DNA of 64,000 nt from contig DYJC01000024.1 in NCBI GenBank assembly GCA_020723305.1, positions 1 to 64,000 on the forward strand, in the 5' to 3' direction. Shown in pieces: positions 1 to 8,170 of this stretch. The notes under the pieces are model-generated. The model had not been told where the DNA came from. It searched no databases and worked only from the letters and a program-made list of their open reading frames with translations. Position 1 is the first letter of the stretch; every line of letters starts with the position of its first letter. Made by a program: the position numbers and the translations under genes. Origin of the DNA: Desulfosudis oleivorans (GTDB lineage Bacteria; Desulfobacterota; Desulfobacteria; Desulfobacterales; SURF-7).

Positions 1-31
1 GAGGAAAGGATGCGAGGGTATCTTCACATAA

Positions 32-742
32 TCAGGACCTCAACATAATGTGGATTATGTGAAGCTTCACATAATCCACGTAAAATCTTTTCGGCAACCC
101 AAACGCAAGAAAGGCATCCTTCAACACCCGGGTTAAAGACAGCACGGTTTCACTGGGAGCAAACGCATGACCGGTAATCATCCGGCTGTGATCATCGATA
201 ATCGCGCACAGGATGGCTTTATGGGGATGCCTGTTGATGAGTACGCCCGGCCCGTGCATGAAGTCGCAGACCCACAGATCATTGACGTTCTCGGTTTCAT
301 ATCTTTTGCGGATGTCCTTCCTTTTTGTGGTCAGCAGATTCTCCTGTTTGATGATCCGTAAAAGGGTGTTGTAATGAATCGGCGGCGTACCCAGCAGATG
401 ATCTTCGATAAGAGTCTCATACAGTTTTTGCACGGTCAGGTGCGGATACGCCCTGCATCTGGCGCGAATGGCATGTTCCATATCCGGTGTGGCTTTCCTG
501 GGGCGGCCGGTATCGCATCTTTTTTTCGGGTAAAGACCATGGAACCCTTTCTTTTTAAAAATTTTCAACCAGCTTTTCAGGGTGGATACCGATACTTTTC
601 GTAATCCATAATGGGGAAACAGGTGTTCTTTTTCTGCCTGTTTCCTGAAATAGCCGTTTTGAAGCCTTGCGGGTTCCGCCAGCACCGGGCTGATGAGTTT
701 ATACCGGATCAATGCGATCTGTTCACGGGTTTCTTTGTCCAT
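32..742 (-). pseudogene. DDE (rve-type) transposase, C-terminally truncated
   Basis: This is an insertion-sequence transposase with an N-terminal helix-turn-helix region (about residues 30-90 from the chosen start) followed by an integrase-core domain. The first catalytic aspartate is in NDLWVCDFMHG and the second in RFYVD. The sequence then runs into the palindrome at 50-79 and stops after about 236 residues, so the rest of the catalytic core, including the glutamate, is missing. I chose the ATG at 740-742 because AAGGAGAG lies just upstream on the minus strand; the TTG at 862 gives unlike sequence. The gene upstream (884-1569) is a DUF6431-type protein, a common partner of such transposases. 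It is most likely inactive. The exact IS family is not certain. Confidence 0.75.
50..79. repeat. Perfect 30-bp palindrome interrupting the transposase gene
   Basis: Two 15-base arms (50-64 and 65-79) are exact reverse complements with no spacer. Part of the arm, CTTCACATAAT, also occurs in direct orientation at 22-32. The transposase frame loses its family-like sequence exactly here: the YVD of the second catalytic aspartate is read, and the following residues come from the palindrome. This may be the end of another mobile element or a recombination scar. The window edge prevents a decision. Confidence 0.75.
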
Positions 743-769
743 AATCTCTCCTTTGCGTAAAATATTCAG

Positions 770-789
770 GTTATGGACATGTTCATAAC
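770..789. repeat. Imperfect 20-bp inverted repeat upstream of transposase
   Basis: The sequence GTTATGGACATGTTCATAAC is a palindrome apart from one mismatched pair. It lies about 30 bases upstream of the preferred transposase start, so it could be an operator or internal recombination site of the element. No function is shown. Confidence 0.45.
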
Positions 790-883
790 GCATTGAAACA
801 TTAAGCGTTAGCAATGCTCTGTCTTTGGGTTCATCAAAAGGCCGGTTGTATTGTGCTTCCAAAAACCGGTCAGGGAAGCATTG

Positions 884-1569
884 TCAGACAGGTGCTGTTA
901 GTCTTTGTGAAGAATCCGTTCCAAACAGATGACGGTGTGTTTGATTGCCGTACCAGATAACGGCCAGAACAACGTCTTGTACCGAAGGGGAGGATTTGTT
1001 CATGGCAATCGCTGAAAAATATTGCTGCAACCAGGCCATTTCTTTTTTCCGGGTGACGAAGGAACCGGTATCCCAGAGCGCAAACTTGACGGAAAGGATA
1101 TGGTGGGCTCTTTGAAAACCTTTCATAAAAATGATCCGCCAGCGGGTGATCAGCCATGGGGTAACCCCACAATCCGGAGGCAGCTCATTTGCCGCATGAT
1201 AAAACCCCTTATAACCGGCCTGCCGGTATTGATTCACCAGAAACAGCGTCCGGGTCATGGCCGTCAGGGTATACTGGCAATAGGGAACCAGTTGATGGGG
1301 CAAAAGAGAAAACGTGCGATGGCTGGTATTGCATAAAAACCGTGCGACCGGAACCCGTTCTTTTCTGAAGGGAAAGAGATCGATTGCGAACCGGTAATAT
1401 TCCTTGATCCGCCGGTAACAGTCTTTTTTACCGCAAATGGGGCATTTGGGGCCTATAACCCTGGGGAAATGGATGCGCTTCTCAATAAAAGCTTTTTGGT
1501 ATTCCCAAATATCCGCGTATGTGTTATGAAATGGCTGTTGTATTTTTTTAAAAAGAAGGAGGGCAACAT
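884..1569 (-). pseudogene. DUF6431-type IS accessory protein, frame broken at an A7 run
   Basis: The reading frame encodes about 228 residues with a Cys-rich motif CPICGKKDCYRRI and CNTSHRTFSLLPHQL, typical of the DUF6431 proteins encoded next to IS transposases. The only well-placed start is the ATG at 1567-1569, preceded by AAGGAGG. It opens a frame (MLPSFFLKK) that hits a stop after about 40 codons. A -1 shift on the A AAA AAA heptamer (T7 at 1543-1549 on the plus strand) joins it seamlessly to the long frame (IQQPFHNTYADIWEYQKAF). This may be programmed frameshifting, as used by many insertion sequences, or a simple homopolymer mutation or sequencing error. The role of DUF6431 is unknown; the cysteines suggest zinc and nucleic-acid binding. 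Confidence 0.6.
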
Positions 1570-1714
1570 TAGCCGTGGTGACCTCCTTCTTCCTTTCTGG
1601 TCAAATTATCGATGTATATTTCTTACCTCTATATTTTGACCAAACGTATATCATCAGTCAGATTTCTGTGCAAATCCTATCGATTTTATTGATGGCTTTT
1701 CGAAGTAATTAACA

Positions 1715-2209
1715 GTGTCCACGATCATGCTCCAGAAAGAGGGCAAGGAGACATGGGTCGAAGTGCGTTCCTTCAACAAAAATTACCGGCTGACGATTGT
1801 GCAGAAGGAGATCATGAAGCAGGAGGTTGTGGCCGATGCCGCAGCCATGAACAGTGATATTAATTCGACCGGCCATGTTTCCATTTATGGAATATACTTT
1901 GACACCGGAAAATCAGAGGTCAAGCCCGAATCCGATGCGGCTGTTTCGGAGATTGCAAAGCTTCTTGCGAACAACTCAGGGCTGAAACTTTATATTGTCG
2001 GCCATACGGACAATGCAGGTTCTTTTGATTACAACATGAAGCTGTCCAAAGACCGAGCAGATGCGGTGGTGAAAGTTCTGACCGGAAAACACGGAATAGA
2101 CGGAACACGTCTGAAACCATACGGAGTGTCCTCCCTTTCGCCGGTCACATCAAACGACACAGAAGAGGGAAAGGCAAAGAACCGGCGGGTGGAGCTGGTC
2201 AAGCAGTAA
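1715..2209 (+). pseudogene. OmpA-family C-terminal domain, 5'-truncated
   Basis: The 164 residues comprise a short beta-rich stretch (MLQKEGKETWVEVRS) and a complete OmpA/MotB-type peptidoglycan-binding domain. That domain shows IYFDTGKSEVKPES, the core motif VGHTDNAGSFDYNMKLSKDRA and the C-terminal KAKNRRVEL. Relatives are normally about twice as long, with a signal peptide and an N-terminal domain. Here an in-frame TAA at 1706-1708 lies immediately upstream, and family-like sequence begins only at about 1712, next to the decayed insertion element. The only start is a GTG without a clear ribosome-binding site. I infer that the element removed the 5' half. The domain itself is intact but has no export signal. 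Confidence 0.75.
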
Positions 2210-2241
2210 CAATCCGTTTTCTTTTTTTATGATAGTGGGCT

Positions 2242-3228
2242 TCATCTGTCCTTCCCATCGAAAGCAGTTGAAGCCCCCGGATCTGTCCTGGCATACAGCG
2301 GTTTCTGGTTCCGGGCCACTCTCCGGATGTTTTCGGCAACCGCTTTTGCAATCCCTTTCATGGCCACATCGGTTGAGGCGGCAATATGCGGGGTGGCCAA
2401 AACATTGTACCTGAAAATCGCATCGTCCGGATCCGGCGGCTCTTCCCAGAAAACATCCAGTCCGGCTCCGGCGATTTTGTTGACTGACAAGGCCTGTTCC
2501 AGTGCATCACGATCCACCAGACCGCCGCGGGAAAGGTTGATCAGAAACGCCGAAGGTTTCATGAAGGAAATGGTGGTCTGATTGATAATCCGGATGCTTT
2601 CCGGTGTACAGGGAAGGCAGAGGATCAGAAAGTCCGACTGTTGGATCAGATGGGAAAGATCTTCCGGCCCACCCACCCAGTCCAGTCCGAGGGATTCCTT
2701 TGCTGCCTGGGGGTTGGAGCGTTTGATTCCGATCAGGCGCACATCAAATGCTTTGAGCCGCCGGATCAGGGCTTTTCCAATGCCTCCCAGGCCGACCAGA
2801 CCCACGGTTTTTCCGCCGAGCGCTTTTCCCTGGGGTTCTCCCATTTTGCGATTCTGCATGCTTCTTTCCATGCCCTGGATATTCCGGGACAGGCCGATCA
2901 TCATATAAATTCCCAGCTCCGCAACCGAATCCGCATTTCCGGATATATCGGTCGGCACATTGGCAACCCAGATGCTTTGTTGTTGGGCGGATTTGATATC
3001 CACCCCTTCCAGTCCGGAACCGCACTGCTGGATCAGTTTCAGGCGATTTCCGGTTTTGAGCAAATCCCCGGTCACCTGGCACATGGTCGGAATCAGGACA
3101 TCAAATCCTTCAAGGGTCTTTACCTGAAAACCGCCGGAAGCCTCAAAATGATATTCCGGAAGCTCCGAACGGATCAGTCCCAGAAATCCGCCCCAGGCGT
3201 TTTCAGAAGCGGCGAACAGTATTCTCAT
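2242..3228 (-). CDS. D-isomer-specific 2-hydroxyacid dehydrogenase
   Basis: This is an NAD-dependent oxidoreductase of the D-2-hydroxyacid dehydrogenase family (formate/glycerate dehydrogenase fold), about 328 residues. The Rossmann motif GLVGLGGIGKAL lies in the middle. The catalytic arginine is in NLSRGGLVDRDAL, a glutamate follows in FWEEPPDPDD, and the histidine is in ATPHIAAST, matching the Arg-Glu-His triad. The ATG at 3226-3228 is preceded by AAGGATT; the upstream GTG start would add 17 unlike residues. Likely substrates are glyoxylate, hydroxypyruvate or another 2-oxoacid; the sequence does not settle which. It is transcribed convergently with the OmpA remnant, and I see no terminator hairpin in the 32 bases between them. 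Confidence 0.85.
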   Translation of the reverse strand: MRILFAASENAWGGFLGLIRSELPEYHFEASGGFQVKTLEGFDVLIPTMCQVTGDLLKTGNRLKLIQQCGSGLEGVDIKSAQQQSIWVANVPTDISGNADSVAELGIYMMIGLSRNIQGMERSMQNRKMGEPQGKALGGKTVGLVGLGGIGKALIRRLKAFDVRLIGIKRSNPQAAKESLGLDWVGGPEDLSHLIQQSDFLILCLPCTPESIRIINQTTISFMKPSAFLINLSRGGLVDRDALEQALSVNKIAGAGLDVFWEEPPDPDDAIFRYNVLATPHIAASTDVAMKGIAKAVAENIRRVARNQKPLYARTDPGASTAFDGKDR

Positions 3229-3486
3229 CGGATAATCCTTTATATAATCGGTATTGTTTATTCTACATATGAAAACCAAGTTGTCAACCGGTTATTCTTC
3301 GACAATTTTTTTCAATAAGACTTCAAAAAAAAATTTTAATCAGGTATATGATTGAGGCTGATTGACAATTACTGTGAAAATAATTTTCAGTTGAGAGTGC
3401 CTAACCCGGAGGATCGGTGGAGGGTGAGAGGATGTACTCCAATGATCTTGCCATTTACTCTTTAACAAATTGTATAGGGGGGTCGC

Positions 3487-4053
3487 ATGTCAAAGCCGCG
3501 TATTTTGGTAAATCTGTTTCATCCGAATATTGACAATTCAAGAGGGAATAAATTTCTATCTGAAGGGGTTCTGGATTTACCTGGTGTTACGTTTCGGAAT
3601 CTATATCAGGAGTATCCGGATTTCAAAATCAATGTTAAATACGAGCAGCAATTATTGCTGGATCATGATCTGATCGTTTTCCAGCACCCGTTTTATTGGT
3701 ATAGCTGTCCCTCCTTGTTAAAGGAATGGGAGGACAGGGTTTTGGAACAGGGATTTGCTTATCCTCCGGGTGTCGGAGATAAACTGAATGGTAAGCACTG
3801 GCTGACAGTAATCACAACCGGTGGACCCGAAGTTGCTTATCGTTCCGGCGGATTTAACAATTACACCATCAGCGAATTATTGCGACCATTCCAGCAGACG
3901 GCAAATCTTTGTGGCATGAAATGGCTTCCTCCGATAGTCGTTCATAGCGTCCTGCCAAAAGGAATAGAAGGGTTCAAGAACATCAGCGATGATGAGATAA
4001 AGAAACATGCAAAAGATTACAGGGAATTTCTTAAAGAATGTGTGATGCAGTGA
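3487..4053 (+). CDS. NAD(P)H:quinone oxidoreductase, flavodoxin fold (KefF/MdaB-like)
   Basis: The 188-residue cytoplasmic protein belongs to the Flavodoxin_2 family. The start reads RILVNLFHPNIDNSRGNKF, where the family binds FMN/FAD phosphate (usually HP-x3-S-x2-N). FQHPFYWYSCPSLLKEW and the WLTVITTGGP loop are typical family signatures. It would transfer two electrons from NAD(P)H to quinones or similar acceptors. No KefC potassium channel gene is adjacent, so a KefF role is not supported. It is the first gene of a closely spaced plus-strand set (61 bases to the next). A GGGGGGTC stretch precedes the ATG. Confidence 0.8.
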   Translation: MSKPRILVNLFHPNIDNSRGNKFLSEGVLDLPGVTFRNLYQEYPDFKINVKYEQQLLLDHDLIVFQHPFYWYSCPSLLKEWEDRVLEQGFAYPPGVGDKLNGKHWLTVITTGGPEVAYRSGGFNNYTISELLRPFQQTANLCGMKWLPPIVVHSVLPKGIEGFKNISDDEIKKHAKDYREFLKECVMQ

Positions 4054-4114
4054 GCCAAACAGAGAAGAGGCATGCTGTATTCAGGGCAGTTTTACGAAAT
4101 AAGGATGGTGAAAA

Positions 4115-4345
4115 ATGAAAGACCTGATATTCTTTGTAGATAAACTGAATTGGGTTGTGGTTGTCCTGTTGTGCGTCACCTTAGGACTGGCTCCATTTTC
4201 ACCACCGCATATTGTTGAAAAACTGTCCATGCTGATCAAGGGAAACCTGGTAAGGCCGATAGACTGGTTTGATCTTGTCTTACACGGATTTCCATGGATT
4301 CTTCTGCTTTTGAAAATCATTGCATTGCTGATAAAAAAAGAATAA
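4115..4345 (+). CDS. Small two-TM membrane protein of unknown function
   Basis: The 76-residue protein has two hydrophobic segments, roughly residues 11-30 (WVVVVLLCVTLGLAPF) and 57-72 (FPWILLLLKIIALLI), with charged ends and a Lys-rich C-terminus. Small proteins of this kind are common in Deltaproteobacteria and are often labelled RND transporter without support. No transporter motif is visible. It starts with an ATG preceded by AAGGATGG and lies 61 bases after the quinone oxidoreductase and 54 before the radical SAM gene, so it is probably co-transcribed with them. Confidence 0.65.
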   Translation: MKDLIFFVDKLNWVVVVLLCVTLGLAPFSPPHIVEKLSMLIKGNLVRPIDWFDLVLHGFPWILLLLKIIALLIKKE

Positions 4346-4399
4346 AGCGTTTACCGGATACCGGATAAAATACCCAATCCTCCAAATCAGGCGTTAGCT

Positions 4400-5680
4400 A
4401 TGCAGTATCCCAATACAAACAATTTTTTCATTGTCGTTGAAAAAAAGAGTTCCCTCAGTATCCGGAAGGACAGGTTTCCGCTCTGTTATGGGAAATACTC
4501 CGAGATCAGGACTCCGGATTTTGAATTCCGGTTTACTTTAAACGGAGAAATCAAGACCATCAGAGGTCTTTCCGTAAACTGGCCCCATCCGGCAGATCAA
4601 CTGAAACGGACAGACGGCAATGACTGGGTATATTATACGGTCGGAGACAAAAGCAGCGAAAATGGCATTATCTCCTGGCTCGGAGAATACTATCTGCCCT
4701 GTCTTCCGTATCCCAGCAATTCAGTATGGGAGGTCAACTATTTTTCCAATCCAGCCATCATGAATGGATTTGCGGCCTGGTCTCAATTGTATGCGGATTT
4801 ACATGGAGGAAGTGCAAAAAACCGGCTTCATTCCAGGGCAAAAGAAATTGTTCATCTTATCCTGCAGAACAATGACAATGTGCTGCATGAACGGGCGCAA
4901 CAACTACACGCAATCATCGGAGGAGGGGTTACGGTTCTGCCGCCGGATACGCGACATGTGGATTATGAAGTCATCCCGCTCATGATCTCAGACGGGTGCC
5001 TGTATCACTGTAAATTCTGCTGTGTAAAAACCATACAGAGGTTTCAGGCCAGGTCAAAAGACAATATCCTGGAACAGATACAGCAGCTAAAAACCTTTTA
5101 CGGCCGGAATATCGAAAATTATCATTCTCTGTTTCTGGGGAATCATGATGCGCTTGCATCCGGTGAAGAGTTAATCTGCTTTGCCGCAACAGAAGCCTTT
5201 CAGACCTTTGGCTTTGGCGAGTACCGAGCGAAAATGCCGATGCTGTTTCTGTTTGGAAGCATCGGCTCCTTTCTCAAGGCTGAGGAACATTTTTTTGCGA
5301 AGCTCAATCAACTGCCGTTTTACACCTTTATCAATATTGGATTTGAGTCTGTTGATCCGCCAACCCTTCAATCCATTCAAAAACCGGTTGATGCATCGCT
5401 GGTTCGCGAGGCTTTCAGGAAGATGCAGAACATCAATTCTTTGTATACAAATATCGAGATTACCGGAAATTTCCTGCTGGGAGAACAACTGTCCCAGGAA
5501 CATGATCACTCCCTTGCCAATTTGCTTTCAGAAGCGGAAATACCTTCTCCTTCCAAAGGGGCTGTATATCTGTCACCATTACAGGACAACCCAAAGAGAC
5601 GTGAACTGCTGCCACGTTTTTTTGAAATCAAAAACCAGAGCAAACTGCCTGTATATATTTATTTGATACAACGGTTGTGA
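4400..5680 (+). CDS. Radical SAM protein of unknown substrate
   Basis: The 426-residue protein has a radical SAM core beginning near residue 190. The motif ISDGCLYHCKFCCVKT supplies the CX3CX2C cysteines that bind the [4Fe-4S] cluster and S-adenosylmethionine. Downstream, YHSLFLGNHDAL and FINIGFESVDPP fit the beta-strands of the TIM barrel, the latter resembling the family's G(x)ES motif. The first 190 residues form a separate domain I do not recognise. I see no B12-binding domain and no SPASM-type extra cluster. Its neighbours are a quinone oxidoreductase, a small membrane protein and a VOC-family protein, all on one strand with short gaps, suggesting a small pathway. The substrate is unknown. 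Confidence 0.8.
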   Translation: MQYPNTNNFFIVVEKKSSLSIRKDRFPLCYGKYSEIRTPDFEFRFTLNGEIKTIRGLSVNWPHPADQLKRTDGNDWVYYTVGDKSSENGIISWLGEYYLPCLPYPSNSVWEVNYFSNPAIMNGFAAWSQLYADLHGGSAKNRLHSRAKEIVHLILQNNDNVLHERAQQLHAIIGGGVTVLPPDTRHVDYEVIPLMISDGCLYHCKFCCVKTIQRFQARSKDNILEQIQQLKTFYGRNIENYHSLFLGNHDALASGEELICFAATEAFQTFGFGEYRAKMPMLFLFGSIGSFLKAEEHFFAKLNQLPFYTFINIGFESVDPPTLQSIQKPVDASLVREAFRKMQNINSLYTNIEITGNFLLGEQLSQEHDHSLANLLSEAEIPSPSKGAVYLSPLQDNPKRRELLPRFFEIKNQSKLPVYIYLIQRL

Positions 5681-5712
5681 TAAAACAACAAGTCCGGAAC
5701 AAGGGATAAGCC

Positions 5713-6129
5713 ATGAATGAAGCAATAAAAAGCATTTCTCATATACATCATGTTCATATATTTGCATCAGAGATTTCACGAAGTATTGCGTTTTATGAAA
5801 ACAATTTTGATGGCAAGGTGATTTTGGATGCGGATTTTGCAGGAGTCCGGAATGTTTTCATGAAAATCGGAAACGGGAGAATTCACTTTTATGATCAGGC
5901 GCCCAAACATATGGTTAGGGGCAATATTCATCATTTCGGCATCCAGACAGATAATATCGAAGAGGTTATTGAACGTCTAAAAACCAATGGGGTTGATTTA
6001 CGAAAAGACCTGACGGATCTGGGTTTTTGGAAATATATTATGGTTCCGGCACCTGACGAAGTTTTAATTGAACTTTTTGAAGTTGATAAAAAACAGATTC
6101 CTTCACAATATCTGGATTATTTTGAATAG
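5713..6129 (+). CDS. VOC/glyoxalase-fold metalloenzyme
   Basis: The 138-residue protein has the paired beta-alpha-beta-beta-beta modules of the vicinal oxygen chelate superfamily. It begins with ISHIHHVHIFASEISRSIAFYENNF, with a histidine at the usual metal position; IHHFGIQTDNIEEVIERLK opens the second module, and VLIELFE supplies the final glutamate. Such proteins are lyases, isomerases or dioxygenases acting on metal-chelated substrates. It follows the radical SAM gene by 32 bases and is probably translated from the same message. Confidence 0.8.
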   Translation: MNEAIKSISHIHHVHIFASEISRSIAFYENNFDGKVILDADFAGVRNVFMKIGNGRIHFYDQAPKHMVRGNIHHFGIQTDNIEEVIERLKTNGVDLRKDLTDLGFWKYIMVPAPDEVLIELFEVDKKQIPSQYLDYFE

Positions 6130-6237
6130 GGAATTCCTGTTTTCATAAGCATAAACTCTTACTATGGTTTGAAAAACAGGCATTCATGTAGCGGATCGTT
6201 CGACATAGAATCACAATTTACGGAAGGAGTTCAAGTT

Positions 6238-6906
6238 TTGCGAAAAAAAACAGCATTATTATTAGGTGGCAGTGGATTGGTGGGCGGGCTTTGCCTGGAT
6301 TATTTATTGAATGATTCGTATTATACTCAAGTGAAAGTATTGGTCAGGCGGCCTCTTTCAGTGGAGCATCCAAAATTGATCCAACATCAGGTAGATTTTG
6401 ATAAGCTGAAAGATCAACATTCTAAGATTAAAGCAAACGATGTGTATTGCTGTTTAGGAACCACCATCAAAAAAGCTGGTTCCCAAAAGGCATTTCGGAA
6501 AGTTGATTTTGGTTATCCCAAAGAGATTGCCGTATTGAGCCACGCCAATGGCGCAGAACAGTTTATGCTTATCAGCGCGTTGGGGGCAAATCCAAATTCT
6601 TCTATCTTTTATAACAGAATAAAAGGGGAGGTTGAACAAGCGATTGCCCAATGCGGATTTCAGGGGTTTTATATTTTTCGTCCATCTTTGCTGCTGGGAG
6701 AGAGACAAGAAAGACGCCTGTCTGAAGAGTTTGGGCAAAAAATTTTCCAGTGGTTTTCTTTTGGATTTATGGGGTGGCTGAAAAAATACAAACCAATAGA
6801 AGGGAAAGCGGTAGCGTTTGCAATGTTACAGATGGCGAAAGAGAAACGCCGGGGGAAACAAATTTTCGAATCCAGCCATATTCAATCAATTTATGATCAG
6901 CGCTGA
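6238..6906 (+). CDS. NAD(P)-binding oxidoreductase, atypical SDR (TIP30-like)
   Basis: The protein is about 222 residues from a TTG at 6238-6240, chosen because GGAAGGAG lies 8 bases upstream and the nucleotide-binding motif starts at once (KTALLLGGSGLVGGLCLDYLL, with GxxGxxG). An earlier TTG at 6169 would add 23 unlike residues. YCCLGTTIKKAGSQKAF, the EQFMLISALGANPNSS strand and the FYNRIKGEVEQAI Tyr-x3-Lys region match the TIP30/HTATIP2-like branch of extended short-chain dehydrogenases. Its substrate is unknown. It may close the gene set that begins at 3487. Confidence 0.75.
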   Translation: MRKKTALLLGGSGLVGGLCLDYLLNDSYYTQVKVLVRRPLSVEHPKLIQHQVDFDKLKDQHSKIKANDVYCCLGTTIKKAGSQKAFRKVDFGYPKEIAVLSHANGAEQFMLISALGANPNSSIFYNRIKGEVEQAIAQCGFQGFYIFRPSLLLGERQERRLSEEFGQKIFQWFSFGFMGWLKKYKPIEGKAVAFAMLQMAKEKRRGKQIFESSHIQSIYDQR

Positions 6907-7011
6907 AATCGAGAAAATGACAATGTCCAATGTGTAAAATAACGATGAATCTCTCCATAAAATACGGAATTGAAAATCTCGAAGAATGACTTGATTGATA
7001 AGGTGCGATCA

Positions 7012-7974
7012 ATGAATAAGCATATCAAAGCAGCAGCCGTTCAGCTTGAAACTAAAATTACCGATTCAGCCGGAAATATAGCAGATTGCGAGCGCTTGTC
7101 ACTGCTTGCTGTTCAGGACGGTGCAAGCTGGATTGCTTTACCTGAGTTCTTCAATACTGGGGTCAGCTGGGACCCAAAGATCGCTGATGAGATCCAGACC
7201 CTTGATGGTTCAGCCGCCAATTTTTTGCGTGATTTTTCAGCACGGCATCTCGTGGTGATAGGAGGGTCGTTTTTGTGCAGGCTGCCGGATGGCAGTGTTC
7301 GTAATCGCTACCAGTGTTATGCCGACGGCGCACTTGTAGGCTGGCACGACAAAGACCTGCCGACGATGTGGGAAAACGCCTTCTATCAAGGAGGTTCACC
7401 TGCCGATATCGGAATACTGGGGACATACAAAAACGTGCGCATTGGTGCCGCTGTCTGTTGGGAGTACATGCGCACCATGACAGCCCGGAGGCTGAGCAAT
7501 CAGGTGGATGTCATCATGGGCGGTTCGTGCTGGTGGAGCATTCCTACGAATTTTCCGGGCTTTCTTCAGCGGCTCTGGGAACCGGCAAACCGAAGCAACT
7601 CTCTTGCTGCTGTACAAGATAGCGCTCGTCTGATCGGTGCGCCGGTTATCCATGCTGCGCATTGCGGCGAGATCTCGTGTCCAATGCCGGGCCTGCCTTT
7701 GGCTTACCGTGGTTTTTTCGAGGGTAATGCGGCAGTAGTGGATGCGGATGGCAAAGTCATCGCACACCGTTGTGCTGAAAAGGGCGAAGGCATTGTCCTT
7801 GCAGAGGTCTTTCTTGGATCAAAATCCCCAAACGCGGAAATCCCCAACCGGTATTGGTTGCGCCGCAGGGGTTTTCTGCCGGCTTTTGCATGGCATCAAC
7901 AGCGCTGGATAGGACGACGCTGGTATGTTCGTAACATCTGTCATGATCTGTCCGGTGATTTTCGGACCAGATGA
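7012..7974 (+). CDS. Carbon-nitrogen hydrolase (nitrilase superfamily)
   Basis: The protein is about 320 residues. The catalytic Glu-Lys-Cys triad is visible: glutamate in WIALPEFFNTG (about residue 45), lysine in WHDKDLPTMWENAFY (about 112) and cysteine in IGAAVCWEYMRT (about 148). The family hydrolyses amides or nitriles through a thioester. I prefer the ATG at 7012 because the conserved first strand (IKAAAVQLETKI) follows directly; the TTG at 6970 adds 14 unlike residues. Base composition around it is more GC-rich than the preceding genes, which may mean a different origin. Amidase seems more likely than nitrilase, but the sequence alone does not prove it. Confidence 0.85.
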   Translation: MNKHIKAAAVQLETKITDSAGNIADCERLSLLAVQDGASWIALPEFFNTGVSWDPKIADEIQTLDGSAANFLRDFSARHLVVIGGSFLCRLPDGSVRNRYQCYADGALVGWHDKDLPTMWENAFYQGGSPADIGILGTYKNVRIGAAVCWEYMRTMTARRLSNQVDVIMGGSCWWSIPTNFPGFLQRLWEPANRSNSLAAVQDSARLIGAPVIHAAHCGEISCPMPGLPLAYRGFFEGNAAVVDADGKVIAHRCAEKGEGIVLAEVFLGSKSPNAEIPNRYWLRRRGFLPAFAWHQQRWIGRRWYVRNICHDLSGDFRTR

Positions 7975-8040
7975 TTATTGAAAGACAGGAAAAACCTAAT
8001 AGATGCCATTTGATTAGTTGTTAGATGATGAAGGGAATCC

Positions 8041-8070
8041 TTGACATGCGCAGATACAGGAGTATATAAA
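8041..8070 (+). promoter_or_regulatory. Sigma-70-like promoter for the DUF362 gene
   Basis: A perfect -35 hexamer TTGACA (8041-8046) is followed after 18 bases by TATAAA (8065-8070), a 5/6 match to the -10 consensus. It lies about 100 bases upstream of the gene starting at 8171. Confidence 0.5.
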
Positions 8071-8170
8071 TTTTACTGCTAAATCGCCTTGATTTTTGAA
8101 CATGATGGCGGGGCTTGCAAAAAAGTTATGTTACGAATCAATATGATCTTTCGATCAAATTGGAGGTAAG

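Noticed and set aside
3362-3390. Promoter upstream of 3487 based on TTGACA at 3362-3367
   Set aside because: No -10-like hexamer occurs at 16-18 bases; only a short palindrome (GAAAAT-A-ATTTTC) follows.
3487-4345. KefF-KefC potassium efflux pair
   Set aside because: The flavoprotein resembles KefF, but the following 76-residue membrane protein is far too small for KefC and has no TrkA domain.
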